From Paenibacillus silagei (GTDB lineage: Bacteria; Bacillota; Bacilli; Paenibacillales; Paenibacillaceae): a stretch of DNA of 64,000 nt. Of the stretch, positions 1-8,051 are shown one piece after another (positions within the stretch are counted from its first letter, which is position 1; each line of letters begins with the position of its first letter). The stretch spans positions 1 through 64,000 of the forward strand of contig NZ_JAGGLV010000009.1 in the NCBI RefSeq assembly GCF_017874735.1, given 5' to 3'. The notes beneath the pieces were generated by a model, which was not told where the DNA came from, searched no databases, and worked only from the letters and a program-made list of their open reading frames with translations. A program made the translations under genes and the position numbers.

Positions 1-536
1 CCGATCCGCAGTTCGAGGAACTTCATCAGCCATTCGTGATCCACGTGGTTGAAGAAACCCGAGATGTCCGCATCGACGACATAGCTGGTTTTCCCCTGCT
101 CGATGACCCGGTTTAGATGCTTCAGCGCACTGTGCATGTTTCGGTTCGGGCGAAATCCATACGAGAAATCCATGAAATCTTGTTCATAAACGGCTTCGAG
201 CACTCTTTTCAGCGCATGTTGCACCAGTTTGTCTTCATACGCAGGAATTCCTAGGGGCCGCATACTTTTCTCGTCCTTTGGGATGTAGACTCTTCTCGCG
301 GGCTGAGGTCTGTAGCTTTTTCGCTTTAACCGATCCACTAGGTGTGCTACATTCGCTTCCACGTTGGCTTCGTACGTCTCTTTGGTCGATCCATCGACTC
401 CGGTTGCTTTTCCTGGTTTCATCTCTTTGTGACTTCTCTTTAATGCCTCTGCCTCAATGAGATGTCCGATGGAGGTGAACCGTAACTTCGGATCTGCTTT
501 GGCCATTTCTGCTATTCTTGCTAATTTCGTTTCCAT
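1..536 (-). CDS. ltrA: Group II intron reverse transcriptase/maturase, N-terminal part
   Basis: Reading from 536, the frame gives a protein beginning METKLARIAEMAK. It stays open to the window edge (about 178 residues), so it is cut only by the window. Typical intron RT landmarks are visible: KATGVDG near residue 43, ARRVYIPK then RPLGIPAYEDKLVQ (RT block 1-2), YGFRPNR (block 3), and VVDADISGFFNHVDHEWLM, with the first catalytic Asp of the RT palm (block 4). The family copies intron RNA into DNA during retrohoming and helps splicing as a maturase. The AGGTGGG just upstream is the likely ribosome binding site. The YADD box and maturase domain would lie beyond the left edge, so functionality cannot be judged. 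Confidence 0.9.
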   Translation of the reverse strand, partial: METKLARIAEMAKADPKLRFTSIGHLIEAEALKRSHKEMKPGKATGVDGSTKETYEANVEANVAHLVDRLKRKSYRPQPARRVYIPKDEKSMRPLGIPAYEDKLVQHALKRVLEAVYEQDFMDFSYGFRPNRNMHSALKHLNRVIEQGKTSYVVDADISGFFNHVDHEWLMKFLELRI

Positions 537-1062
537 GTTTTTTCCCACCTCTGTGTGTGGCCAATGTGTCCTTACCAAGATTGATTAGGGTGTCGCCTGC
601 CTTTCCTCCGCCCCCATTACAGGGGTTTCACAGGTCTTATGCGGCGATCCGACTCCCTGAGCGCCGTTTGGCATTCTTACGTGTTACGGCTTGTTTGCCA
701 TACTCCTGCAGAGGTTCCTAACTAGTACTTCTCTTGCAGAAGAGCGTCAGGGTCTCCCGAGTTGCTGAGTAACCATGGGTATACATGCCTGGCTCTTCGA
801 TCCCGGGGAAGCTCCTCCATCCTCGCCTTTTTCGGCTGGAGTCATGTTGTCTTCCGAGTCTGTGATCTCGTCGACCTTCCCGTTTGGTGCGTTTCGAGAC
901 TCCATCACTTTCAGGCCTGCATCCTAACTGTCTACGCTTAAACGGTAGAGTTACCCCTCCCGCTCCAAGACTCGCTATTGGTGACGTGGCTTCCGCCTTT
1001 CCAAGCAGGGGTTCCACCTGCTAAGTTACTCAACCTAGGCTCGGTCGCTCCACAGAATACAC
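1..1062 (-). mobile_element. Group II intron, 5' portion (continues past left edge)
   Basis: The minus strand carries a reverse transcriptase reading frame (start at 536) preceded by about 525 bases of GC-rich non-coding sequence, the arrangement of a bacterial group II intron in which RNA domains I-III precede the ORF in domain IV. A plausible 5' splice boundary is the GTGTATTCTG beginning at 1062, which resembles the GUGYG-type intron start but is not a perfect match. The 3' end (domains V-VI) lies outside the window. The intron sits about 80 bases downstream of the stop codon of the HAD phosphatase gene, in the same orientation. The boundary is an estimate; the presence of the intron is well supported by the RT. 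Confidence 0.75.
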
Positions 1063-1141
1063 TTATCCTGTTTTTTCGCTACAAACGCAGTGGATCAGTA
1101 AGAACCAAATCGATTATATTCTCCATAAATAGTTAGTGTTT

Positions 1142-1939
1142 TTACAAACAATATTTCACCAGCGCATCGCGCACACCGTTGGCATTATTGGTACCGGTGA
1201 TCACATCTGCGGCTGCTTTGACCTCTACCGGAGAGTTATCCATCGCCACGCCCAGACCGGCATACGTCAGCATGGAGATATCATTATAATAGTTGCCGAT
1301 CGACAGCACCTGCTCTTGCGGAATGCCAAGCTCAGCTGCCAGATGCTTTAGGGCATTGCCTTTGGAGGATTCCGGGTGCATGAGATCAACGAAGAACTCT
1401 CCGCTGCGCAGAATATTGTATTGCTCTCCCCAAGTAGCCCACTCCCGCTGCGCTTCATCCAGAATATCGGACTGTGTGAACACAGTGAATTTCACAATCG
1501 GTTCGCGGAACTCCTCCCAGGCTGGAAGGGATGCAGGCATAATCCGGAAATGCTCATACATAAAGTGGGCTTCCTTCGTCAGGTTCTCCACATTGTCCAC
1601 ATACATCTCAAATGCCGTATTCACATCAAAATGGATATCACGCTCGCGGCAATAGGCGATATACGGGTCCAGCCCTCTGGCGTCCAGCCCGTACTGATGC
1701 AGTACCTTACGGTCCTTGACACTCACCGTAGCCGCTCCGTTATGACCCAGCACATACCCCGACAAGCCCATCTCCTCCATAAAAGGAATCGAATTCTGCG
1801 GACTGCGCCCTGTGCAGAGTACAATCTGCCCGCCCTGACGCGTGACCTCAGCAACCGCCGCTTTGTTCTCTTCGCTGAGCTGATGATCATCATTCAGCAG
1901 TGTTCCGTCTACATCCAGTGCAATCAGTTTGTATTTCAT
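1142..1939 (-). CDS. Cof-type HAD-IIB family phosphatase
   Basis: A 265-residue cytosolic haloacid dehalogenase-superfamily hydrolase of the Cof/IIB type, which dephosphorylates sugar phosphates or related small metabolites; the substrate is not predictable. Motif I is LDVDGTLL (nucleophile D9, acid/base D11), motif II is LCTGRSP, and the conserved Lys lies in SSKGNAL. Motif IV reads GNYYNDISML: the usual GD-x-x-ND has Asn in place of the first Asp, a tolerated but noticeable change. Length matches the family. It stands alone, followed by the group II intron and preceded by a 340-base spacer containing an inverted-repeat element. Confidence 0.88.
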   Translation of the reverse strand: MKYKLIALDVDGTLLNDDHQLSEENKAAVAEVTRQGGQIVLCTGRSPQNSIPFMEEMGLSGYVLGHNGAATVSVKDRKVLHQYGLDARGLDPYIAYCRERDIHFDVNTAFEMYVDNVENLTKEAHFMYEHFRIMPASLPAWEEFREPIVKFTVFTQSDILDEAQREWATWGEQYNILRSGEFFVDLMHPESSKGNALKHLAAELGIPQEQVLSIGNYYNDISMLTYAGLGVAMDNSPVEVKAAADVITGTNNANGVRDALVKYCL

Positions 1940-2052
1940 ACCCCATCATCCTATCTCTGTATAGTATACCGCCAGGCATTTTCCTGCTTCACCATTCATT
2001 GGCAGCTCATTGAGATCAAGCTGCTCCCGGCGTACCTAACTAAGCTTCCGTT

Positions 2053-2235
2053 TAACGGACTCCAAAGACGCTAATTCGGCACAAAAGGTTATTTTAAGCG
2101 TCTAACGGACCCGAGTGTACTTATCTCCTCACCAGTGGTTGAAATTACGCCAAATAGCTGCCAATAAAGGCCGTGGAGTCCGTGAACAGGTGAAAATCAG
2201 CCTTTTTGCCGAAATAAGCGTAGTTGAGTCCGTTA
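2053..2235. repeat. MITE-like element with imperfect terminal inverted repeats
   Basis: The element begins TAACGGACTC at 2053 and ends GAGTCCGTTA at 2235. The inverted arms extend about 45 bases with roughly three quarters identity: each arm reads TAACGGACTC, then ACGCT-A-TTCGGCA and an A-rich AAAAGG stretch. Two further inner copies, ACGGACCC at about 2105 and GAGTCCGT at about 2177, are also inverted relative to each other. The whole spacer 1940-2281 contains no convincing gene. I see no clear target-site duplication. It resembles a non-autonomous, palindromic intergenic element; only one copy lies in this window. Confidence 0.65.
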
Positions 2236-2281
2236 CCGGCAGTCAGGCAGTTAGTCTATCAGGCTGTCAGAGGTGTATCAT

Positions 2282-3031
2282 CTAACGCTTCAGCAGCTCC
2301 AGCTCACGGGCCGTGAGCTCCCGGCAGGCTCCCTCGGGCAGAGTCTCGTCCAGCTTCAATTCGCCCATCGACACCCGCTTCAGGAACACTACCTTCTTCC
2401 CGACAGCTACGAACATCCGCTTCACCTGATGGAATTTGCCTTCTGTAATGGTGAGTGAGATATACGACAGCACGCGGCTGCCCCGTTCTCTGCTCAGAAT
2501 GCTAAGCTGCGCGGGCAGGGTCACATAACCATCCTCAAGCGTAACACCCTCGGCAAAAGCAGCCACATCCGCCGCATCGACCTCCCCCTCGACGGTGGCC
2601 TCGTAGGTTTTGGGGACATGCTTGCGCGGGGACAGCAGCTCATGTGCCAGCTTGCCGTCATTCGTGAGCAGCAGAAGACCCACGGTATCCTTATCCAGCC
2701 GCCCGACCGGGAAAGGCTCGAACAGCGCATGCTCCTGCTTCAGCAGGTCCAGAACCGTGCGGTCCCGTTTATCCTCGGTGGCGGATAACACGCCCGGGGG
2801 TTTATTCATCATCAGATAGATGAATTCCCGGTAGAGGACCGGCTCCCCGCCAACCTCTATGCGGTCCTGCTGCGGGTCTACATGGAACCCGCTGTCTTTG
2901 ACGACAGCTCCATTTACTGTGATCAGGCCCTGCTTGGCCTGCTTGCGGATATCGCTGCGCGAGCCGATCCCCATGTGGGACAGCACCTTGTCAATCCGTT
3001 GCTTCTTATTTGCATTTTCTCCTGTAGCCAT
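2282..3031 (-). CDS. rsuA: Pseudouridine synthase, RsuA/RluB family
   Basis: A 249-residue RNA pseudouridine synthase that isomerises a specific uridine in ribosomal RNA. The N-terminal S4 RNA-binding domain covers residues 11-50 (QRIDKVLSHMGIGSRSDIRK). The catalytic domain follows, with the family signature GRLDKDTVGLLLLTNDG, whose Asp (D113) is the nucleophile, and LMMNKPPGVLSAT ahead of it. Length and layout fit the RsuA group (16S U516), but the RluB/E/F relatives are close, so the exact target base is uncertain. It starts 4 bases after the stop of the upstream rRNA methyltransferase gene, so the two are probably co-transcribed rRNA modification genes. Confidence 0.88.
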   Translation of the reverse strand: MATGENANKKQRIDKVLSHMGIGSRSDIRKQAKQGLITVNGAVVKDSGFHVDPQQDRIEVGGEPVLYREFIYLMMNKPPGVLSATEDKRDRTVLDLLKQEHALFEPFPVGRLDKDTVGLLLLTNDGKLAHELLSPRKHVPKTYEATVEGEVDAADVAAFAEGVTLEDGYVTLPAQLSILSRERGSRVLSYISLTITEGKFHQVKRMFVAVGKKVVFLKRVSMGELKLDETLPEGACRELTARELELLKR

Positions 3032-3034
3032 ACT

Positions 3035-4651
3035 CTAAGTCCACCTCCAGCCTGCGGGATATTCATTCTTCAGCAGCCCGTCCTGCCATTTGCCCCAGCC
3101 TGCGCTGAAGCCGTCGATGCAGACGAGGGTATAGCCTTTGTAAGCATGTCCTTCCTTAACGGACAGGCGCTCTGCGGGGATCGACAGGGTCTCCCCCTTC
3201 AGGTAGGACACCGCTTCCCCGCTGGCGCTGGATAGCGATACCGAGCGGCTGCATTCCTCAGGACGCAGTGCTGTAGCGAGCGGATGACCGGGAACAAATC
3301 TGCCGCTCTTGATCTGCCCCACATACCAGCCCGGCCGAACCGTCTTCAGACCGTCCAGCGCTTCACGCGGCAACGGGGAGAGATATAGATGATCGCCGAA
3401 CCATATGGCATGTCCGGGCGGCTGTGTCCCCAGCAGCTCTTGAATAAAGTCCGCATAGACCGCGAACCCTAGCGCTTCACCGCCAGTTCGCTGTGACTGC
3501 GGACCTGGACCCGTTCCGGCTCTACCAGAGCCGGAGCCGTGTCCAGATCCGCGTCCTCCCTTGCCGCCCCGGCCTTGATCTGCCCTGCCGGGAACTGCCT
3601 TACTGTGAAAGTCTGTTTTCGCAGCCTTGCTCCGGGGCGCGGCAGACAGACTTCTCTCTCTCTTATCATTTCGTGCTTTTACATTCTCTAAAGTGTCTGT
3701 CACCGTAGCTCCATTCTCTGCTGCCCCGGCCTCAAATGCCTCTCTCGCAGGTCCGCCACTTCCGTCATGGCGCAATACAGCCATGAAATGCCCTTCCCCC
3801 TTGACCTTATGCGGCCACAGCCGCGCCGCACCCGGCAATGGGCCGAGTCCGGCAGCGAACGGGCCGGTTCCGCCTACGGGAACCAGCGAGAACTGCGGAT
3901 GCCCGGACAGGAATCCGGCAATCATCTCCTCGTTCTCCTCTAGAGCGAACGTGCAGGTGGAGTACACCATAGTACCGCCTGGCTTCAGCGCTGAAGCTGC
4001 GGCCTGCAGAATCTCCCGCTGCATCTCCGCATATTTGTCCGGGGTTCCCGGCTCCCACTGTCTGACCATATCCTCGTCCTTGCGGAACATGCCTTCACCC
4101 GAACACGGCGCGTCGATCAGAATCCGGTCGAAGAAGCGGGGAAAGGCCGCCGCAATCCGCTCCGGGCGCTCATTCAGGACAATACCGTTACGCACGCCGT
4201 ACAGCTCCAGATTCTTGGCCAGTGCTTTTGTCCGCTCGGGATGCAGGTCGTTGGTCACCAGCAGACCTTCACCCTGCAGCTTGGCGGCGATCTGTGTAGA
4301 TTTACCGCCCGGGGCTGCGCACAGATCGAGCACACAGTCCCCCGGCTGAACGTCCAGCAGTTCAACCGGGGCCATGGCACTCGGCTCCTGAATATAGTAC
4401 AGCCCGGCATGATAATAGGGATGTTTGCCGGGTCTGGCTCCCTCTCCGGTATAGAAGCCCGAAGGGCACCAGGGAATCGGCTCCAGGGTGAAGGGGGAAC
4501 GCCCCCGCAGCCCGTCCACCGTTATTTTCAGTGTATTGACACGGATTCCCCCGTAGGGTGACTGCTGATAGGTATCTGTAAATTGCTCATATTCCGGTCC
4601 CAGCAGCTCTTTCATACGCTGCGCGAAAGCTCCGGGCAGTTGTGCCGTCAT
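3035..4651 (-). CDS. rsmF: RsmF/NOP2-type rRNA m5C methyltransferase
   Basis: A 538-residue SAM-dependent RNA cytosine-C5 methyltransferase. The SAM motif I is DLCAAPGGKSTQ (about 109-120). Both catalytic cysteines are present: motif IV PCSGEGMFR (C183) and motif VI YSTCTF (C233). The C-terminal PUA-like region (about 395-535) follows an unusual low-complexity insertion at about 298-391, rich in Gly, Arg and Ser (GRGGKGGRGSGHGSGSGRAG). Such a linker is not usual in the family and makes the protein longer than typical homologues of about 450 residues. It may add non-specific RNA binding (inference). The pseudouridine synthase gene follows after 3 bases. Confidence 0.9.
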   Translation of the reverse strand: MTAQLPGAFAQRMKELLGPEYEQFTDTYQQSPYGGIRVNTLKITVDGLRGRSPFTLEPIPWCPSGFYTGEGARPGKHPYYHAGLYYIQEPSAMAPVELLDVQPGDCVLDLCAAPGGKSTQIAAKLQGEGLLVTNDLHPERTKALAKNLELYGVRNGIVLNERPERIAAAFPRFFDRILIDAPCSGEGMFRKDEDMVRQWEPGTPDKYAEMQREILQAAASALKPGGTMVYSTCTFALEENEEMIAGFLSGHPQFSLVPVGGTGPFAAGLGPLPGAARLWPHKVKGEGHFMAVLRHDGSGGPAREAFEAGAAENGATVTDTLENVKARNDKRERSLSAAPRSKAAKTDFHSKAVPGRADQGRGGKGGRGSGHGSGSGRAGTGPGPQSQRTGGEALGFAVYADFIQELLGTQPPGHAIWFGDHLYLSPLPREALDGLKTVRPGWYVGQIKSGRFVPGHPLATALRPEECSRSVSLSSASGEAVSYLKGETLSIPAERLSVKEGHAYKGYTLVCIDGFSAGWGKWQDGLLKNEYPAGWRWT

Positions 4652-4677
4652 GATGCCTTCCTCCCGCTCAAATAATC

Positions 4678-4701
4678 AGGAACACCCCTGCGGGTGCTCC
4701 T
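4678..4701. terminator. Hairpin between DUF309 and rsmF genes
   Basis: AGGAACACCC-CTGC-GGGTGCTCCT forms a compact stem with one A-C bulge pair, just downstream of the DUF309 stop codon on the minus strand. There is no long T-run on either side, so it is at best a weak terminator or an mRNA 3'-end stabiliser. Confidence 0.35.
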
Positions 4702-4719
4702 GTTGTAGCCTTACTATGG

Positions 4720-5184
4720 TCAAGCGCCATCCGGCCTGTTCCTCGGTCTGTCCGGCTGCTGCGGGCCGCGCCGCTGAGGCACCACAGGCTGAATGGACTC
4801 TGCCGCCAGCCTGACCTCTTCCTTCAGCACGGGGTCTACGATGCGGATGGTGAGATCATAATAATCAAAGGGCTGATCTTCGTAAGCTTCCAGACGGGCA
4901 ACATACGCTCCCGCTTCCCGGACCAGCTTCTCCAGATCAATACCAAGCGTCACCGCCGGATATCTGCCCAGTACTTCATGAGACTGCTTCAGCAGAATCA
5001 AGCCCCCGCGCACATTGGCATTACGGAAATGGTACAGCCCGACTGCCACCTGCAGCAGAGCTTTGTATAACGGATCACGCTGCTTTTCCAGCCATAATTC
5101 CTCAAGCACCTCATGACATTCGAAATAATCCCTGTCCCGGTTGAAGTAGATGAGGTAGGCCAGATACAACGGCTCATAAGCCAT
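4720..5184 (-). CDS. DUF309 domain protein
   Basis: A 154-residue protein of the DUF309 family, recognised from YFECHEVLEELW near the N-terminus and the following LYKALLQVAVGLYHFRNANVRGG. The family is all-helical with unknown function; the conserved His/Glu in HEVLEELW hints at a metal or active site (inference). The longer frame starts at 5229, but the ATG at 5184 has a good AAGAAGGG ribosome binding site and begins MAYEPLYLAYL, so I use it. It overlaps the 3' end of relQ by 11 bases, indicating translational coupling. The C-terminus is a disordered Arg/Pro/Gln-rich tail. Confidence 0.82.
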   Translation of the reverse strand: MAYEPLYLAYLIYFNRDRDYFECHEVLEELWLEKQRDPLYKALLQVAVGLYHFRNANVRGGLILLKQSHEVLGRYPAVTLGIDLEKLVREAGAYVARLEAYEDQPFDYYDLTIRIVDPVLKEEVRLAAESIQPVVPQRRGPQQPDRPRNRPDGA

Positions 5185-5986
5185 CCGGCTCGCTGCCCTT
5201 CTTGGCATTCGAGAGCAGCTCGCGCACATGGTCCAGCAGTTCCTTCATCGCATCCATATCCTGAGCCTGCCAGATCGCATTGAACCGTTCCTGGCTTTCA
5301 ATCGCTTCATTCACAAGATGATAGAAATACAGCTGATGAATAGCCTTCAGCAGTTGGGTCGTCATGTTCGAGTTCTCCTCGAAGGTCTTCTGCGCTTCCA
5401 GAATCTCTTCCCGGATACTCGACATCTCGCTGTCCAGAATGGAAGCCGCTTCTGCTGCCGTCTTCAGGCGCACCCGCATTTCATCGGGCAGGCTCTCCCG
5501 GTATTTATAATTCAGCGAATGCTCAATGGTTGCCCAGAAGTTCATCGCCAGTGTACGGATTTGGATTTCAGCCAGCACAATCTTTTGGCCCAGCGCAGTC
5601 TGTACCGGATACCGGATGATCATATGGAAGCTGCGGTAGCCGCTTTCCTTGTAATTGGTAATGTAGTCCTTCTCATATAACACTTCAAGATCCTTGCGGG
5701 CACGGATATATTCCGCCACTCTGCGGATATCCTCGACGAACTGGCACATAATGCGAATGCCGGCGATATCCTCGATGCCCGTTTCCAGATCCTCCATTTT
5801 TACATTTAACCGTTTGGCCTTCTCGAGTATGCTAGACAGCCGCTTCACACGGCCGGTAACGAATTCAATCGGCGTATATTCTTCCCTTTTCTTGAGTTCA
5901 GAGCGCATCGTCTTGAATTTAACCTTCAATTCCTCCACCGTTTGTTCATAAGGAAGCAGAAAAGTTCCCCAGTCCCTGACGTCCAT
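5174..5986 (-). CDS. relQ: Small alarmone synthetase, RelQ/YjbM type
   Basis: A GTP pyrophosphokinase of the RelA/SpoT synthetase-only class that makes (p)ppGpp from ATP and GTP/GDP without a hydrolase domain. Signatures match B. subtilis YjbM closely: PIEFVTGRVK, IEDIAGIRIMCQFVEDI, YKESGYRSFHMI, LAEIQIRTLAMNFWATIEHSLNYKY. The protein has about 270 residues, some 60 more than YjbM, because of a C-terminal helical extension (from about NSNMTTQLLKAIHQ onward). The ATG at 5986 is preferred over the one 24 bases upstream because it has a perfect AGGAGG at 5995-6000. It lies between pyrD (27 bases upstream) and DUF309 (overlap), a likely three-gene operon. Confidence 0.9.
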   Translation of the reverse strand: MDVRDWGTFLLPYEQTVEELKVKFKTMRSELKKREEYTPIEFVTGRVKRLSSILEKAKRLNVKMEDLETGIEDIAGIRIMCQFVEDIRRVAEYIRARKDLEVLYEKDYITNYKESGYRSFHMIIRYPVQTALGQKIVLAEIQIRTLAMNFWATIEHSLNYKYRESLPDEMRVRLKTAAEAASILDSEMSSIREEILEAQKTFEENSNMTTQLLKAIHQLYFYHLVNEAIESQERFNAIWQAQDMDAMKELLDHVRELLSNAKKGSEPDGL

Positions 5987-6013
5987 CGCCTTGTCCTCCT
6001 GTCCATTCATCCT

Positions 6014-7108
6014 TCAGTGATGATCAGCGCCTACCGCATCAAGGAGCCTCTCGAAGCCGTCCCGCCGCAGCAGCTGCCGTAGTCCGGCATGCACTCTGCG
6101 GTTAACCTCCGGCCCTTCATAGATGAGTGCTGTATAAATTTCGACCAGACTGGCGCCTGCCCGTATCTTATCGTAAGCATCCTGGGCTGTAAAAATCCCT
6201 CCCGAACCGATAATCGGCAGCTTGCCGCCCGTCTGGCTATAGATTCTGCGGATAATCTCTGTAGAACGTTCGCGCAGCGGCTGGCCGCTCAGCCCGCCCG
6301 TCTCACCGGCTTTGTCGCTCTGCAGCCCTTCACGGGAGAGGGTCGTATTGGTGGCAATGATACCGTCCATTCCGGCTTCCGTGATGGTATGTACCATATA
6401 TTCCAGCTCAGCGTCACTGACATCGGGAGCAATTTTGACCAGCAGCCCCTTCGCGGTGCCCGTCTTCGCCCGCTGCAGCTCCATCTCTTCCTTAACCTCG
6501 CTAAGCAGGTTCGAGAGCTCGCTGCCATGCTGAAGACTCCGGAGATCCGGGGTATTCGGCGAGCTGATATTGACCACAAAAAAATCACCGTACGGATACA
6601 GCGTACGGATACACTTGCGGTAATCCTCATGTGCCAATTCATTCGGGGTGGCCTTGTTGCGTCCGATATTGACCGCCACCGGAATTCTGCGCTTCTTCAG
6701 CCTCTTGAGGCGTTCAGCCATGGCCTCCGCGCCTTCATTATTGAAGCCCATCCGGTTAATGAGCGCCTTGTCGGGCAGCAGCCGGAACAGCCGGGGACTG
6801 TCATTGCCGGGCTGGCCTACCGGAGTTACCGTGCCTACCTCCATAAATCCGAAGCCGATCGAAGAGAATCCTCCTACCGCTTCTGCATTCTTATCCAGTC
6901 CTGCCGCTAAGCCCACTGGGGTCGGGAAATGTACCCCGAACAGATCCACCGCAAGGTCAGCTGTCTCAGGAACCCCGTACATGAGGCGCATAGCCGCGCT
7001 CCCGCCGGGAACCAGATCTGCTTTATTCAGTCCGCCGATGACGAGATGATGCGCCGTCTCCGGGTCCATTTTAAAGAAAATCGGTTTACCAAAATGTCGA
7101 TACAGCAC
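6014..7108 (-). CDS. pyrD: Dihydroorotate dehydrogenase, class 2 (quinone)
   Basis: A 364-residue flavoenzyme oxidising dihydroorotate to orotate in pyrimidine synthesis, passing electrons to membrane quinone. Class 2 is indicated by the N-terminal extension (MLYRHFGKPIFFKMDPETAHH), by VGLAAGLDKNAEAV, and by NISSPNTPDLRSLQ, in which Ser rather than Cys is the catalytic base. FMN-binding glycines lie in IIGSGGIFTAQDAYDKIRAGAS. It is not next to other pyr genes and I see no PyrR-type attenuator in the 155-base upstream gap. It appears to lead the relQ-DUF309 operon, linking nucleotide synthesis with alarmone production. Confidence 0.93.
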   Translation of the reverse strand: MLYRHFGKPIFFKMDPETAHHLVIGGLNKADLVPGGSAAMRLMYGVPETADLAVDLFGVHFPTPVGLAAGLDKNAEAVGGFSSIGFGFMEVGTVTPVGQPGNDSPRLFRLLPDKALINRMGFNNEGAEAMAERLKRLKKRRIPVAVNIGRNKATPNELAHEDYRKCIRTLYPYGDFFVVNISSPNTPDLRSLQHGSELSNLLSEVKEEMELQRAKTGTAKGLLVKIAPDVSDAELEYMVHTITEAGMDGIIATNTTLSREGLQSDKAGETGGLSGQPLRERSTEIIRRIYSQTGGKLPIIGSGGIFTAQDAYDKIRAGASLVEIYTALIYEGPEVNRRVHAGLRQLLRRDGFERLLDAVGADHH

Positions 7109-7263
7109 CGTTCTCGCTCCTTTAAGGGAACCACAATTGACATAACGACTCCCGTATCTATAGGTTTCTTCTTAATTTTATCCGTTTCCGGGGGAAAAGA
7201 AAAGTTTTTTGCCGCAGCGATTGTCCCCGCCCTGCCGTACTTCCTTAATGCCGCCGCCAATTC

Positions 7264-7869
7264 TCACAGATTCCCCGTAATTTCAATCCCGTCCGCAGTC
7301 CGCAGGTGATTCCTTGCCCAGCTTATGAACTGGTTCAGAAAATCCTGCAGTTCAGCGTCTGTAACCGGCCGCTGCTCCAGTTCAGACAAGATAGACTCCC
7401 AGTGGCTCTTCGGAATTGGGTTCTCCCAGCACGGGTCCAGCGATGTCATCTCTTCCCCGGTGAACGGATCGGATAGAGGGAAGACCCTGCTGACTGCAGG
7501 CTTAAGATACTCGAAATCCCCTTCATAAATAAACAGCATCTCTCCCGGTGCATTCCCGCCCGCGTCCATGTTCAAATCATACCGGGAAAAGGTAAACCCT
7601 ATATTCCTCCGCGGACCTGCATAGCGGTAGAGCAGTACCGGAATTTCGCTTTTGGACCTGCTTGCCATAGCAGCATCACTCCTGCTTCTGTGTTCTTCAT
7701 GCTCCAGCATAAAACCTTTCTTATGATACTCCAGGCGGTAATCCTCTGTATAGACCAAGACTTCGGCCAGCCAGTCCCTACCGTAAGAGATTGCAGCTAG
7801 ACTTGTCTTTTCATCCAGACTAGAATAGAGGAGCGGGTACAAGTTCCATGCACCACCACCAATCCTCAT
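7264..7869 (-). CDS. Hypothetical protein
   Basis: A 201-residue soluble protein I do not recognise. It lacks a signal peptide or membrane segment. It is acidic, with many aromatic residues (YPLLYSSLDEKTSL, GFTFSRYDLNMDAGG, MLFIYEGDFEYLKPAVSRVF). The composition is like a small phage-tail, immunity or sporulation accessory protein, but no motif supports any of these. No Shine-Dalgarno-like sequence precedes the ATG at 7869, so the true start could be internal. It is divergent from the small membrane protein gene at 7914. Confidence 0.5.
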   Translation of the reverse strand: MRIGGGAWNLYPLLYSSLDEKTSLAAISYGRDWLAEVLVYTEDYRLEYHKKGFMLEHEEHRSRSDAAMASRSKSEIPVLLYRYAGPRRNIGFTFSRYDLNMDAGGNAPGEMLFIYEGDFEYLKPAVSRVFPLSDPFTGEEMTSLDPCWENPIPKSHWESILSELEQRPVTDAELQDFLNQFISWARNHLRTADGIEITGNL

Positions 7870-7913
7870 ATGTAAGGGTTATCACAGACTAAGAGAGAAA
7901 GAAGGGTGACCAA

Positions 7914-8051
7914 ATGTCAACGAAACGCAAGCCTCCCACACTCCAGCAGAAAAAAGAAGAAGTGAACCGCAAAGCCATTCTGTGGATCAGCGCCAGTCTG
8001 GTACTGCTGATTGCGCTTATCGCCGTTTTATTTGTCTTTGTCGGGAATTAG
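7914..8051 (+). CDS. Small single-pass membrane protein (45 aa)
   Basis: A short frame beginning ATG at 7914 with GAAGGG upstream encodes MSTKRKPPTLQQKKEEVNRK followed by one hydrophobic helix (AILWISASLVLLIALIAVLFVFVGN). The basic N-terminus and C-terminal helix predict an N-in single-pass membrane micro-protein. Its TAG stop overlaps the stop of the convergent L,D-transpeptidase gene by 4 bases. The function is unknown; the clear ribosome binding site, charge pattern and tight packing favour a real gene. Confidence 0.65.
   Translation: MSTKRKPPTLQQKKEEVNRKAILWISASLVLLIALIAVLFVFVGN

Noticed and set aside
718..1017. 99-codon frame within the intron 5' region
   Set aside because: It lies in the structured RNA part of the group II intron, upstream of the RT; such frames are often annotated but have no protein support.
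7137..7164. TTGACA-16-TATAGG on the plus strand upstream of pyrD
   Set aside because: Points into a minus-strand gene with no plus-strand gene downstream for about 750 bases; likely a chance match.
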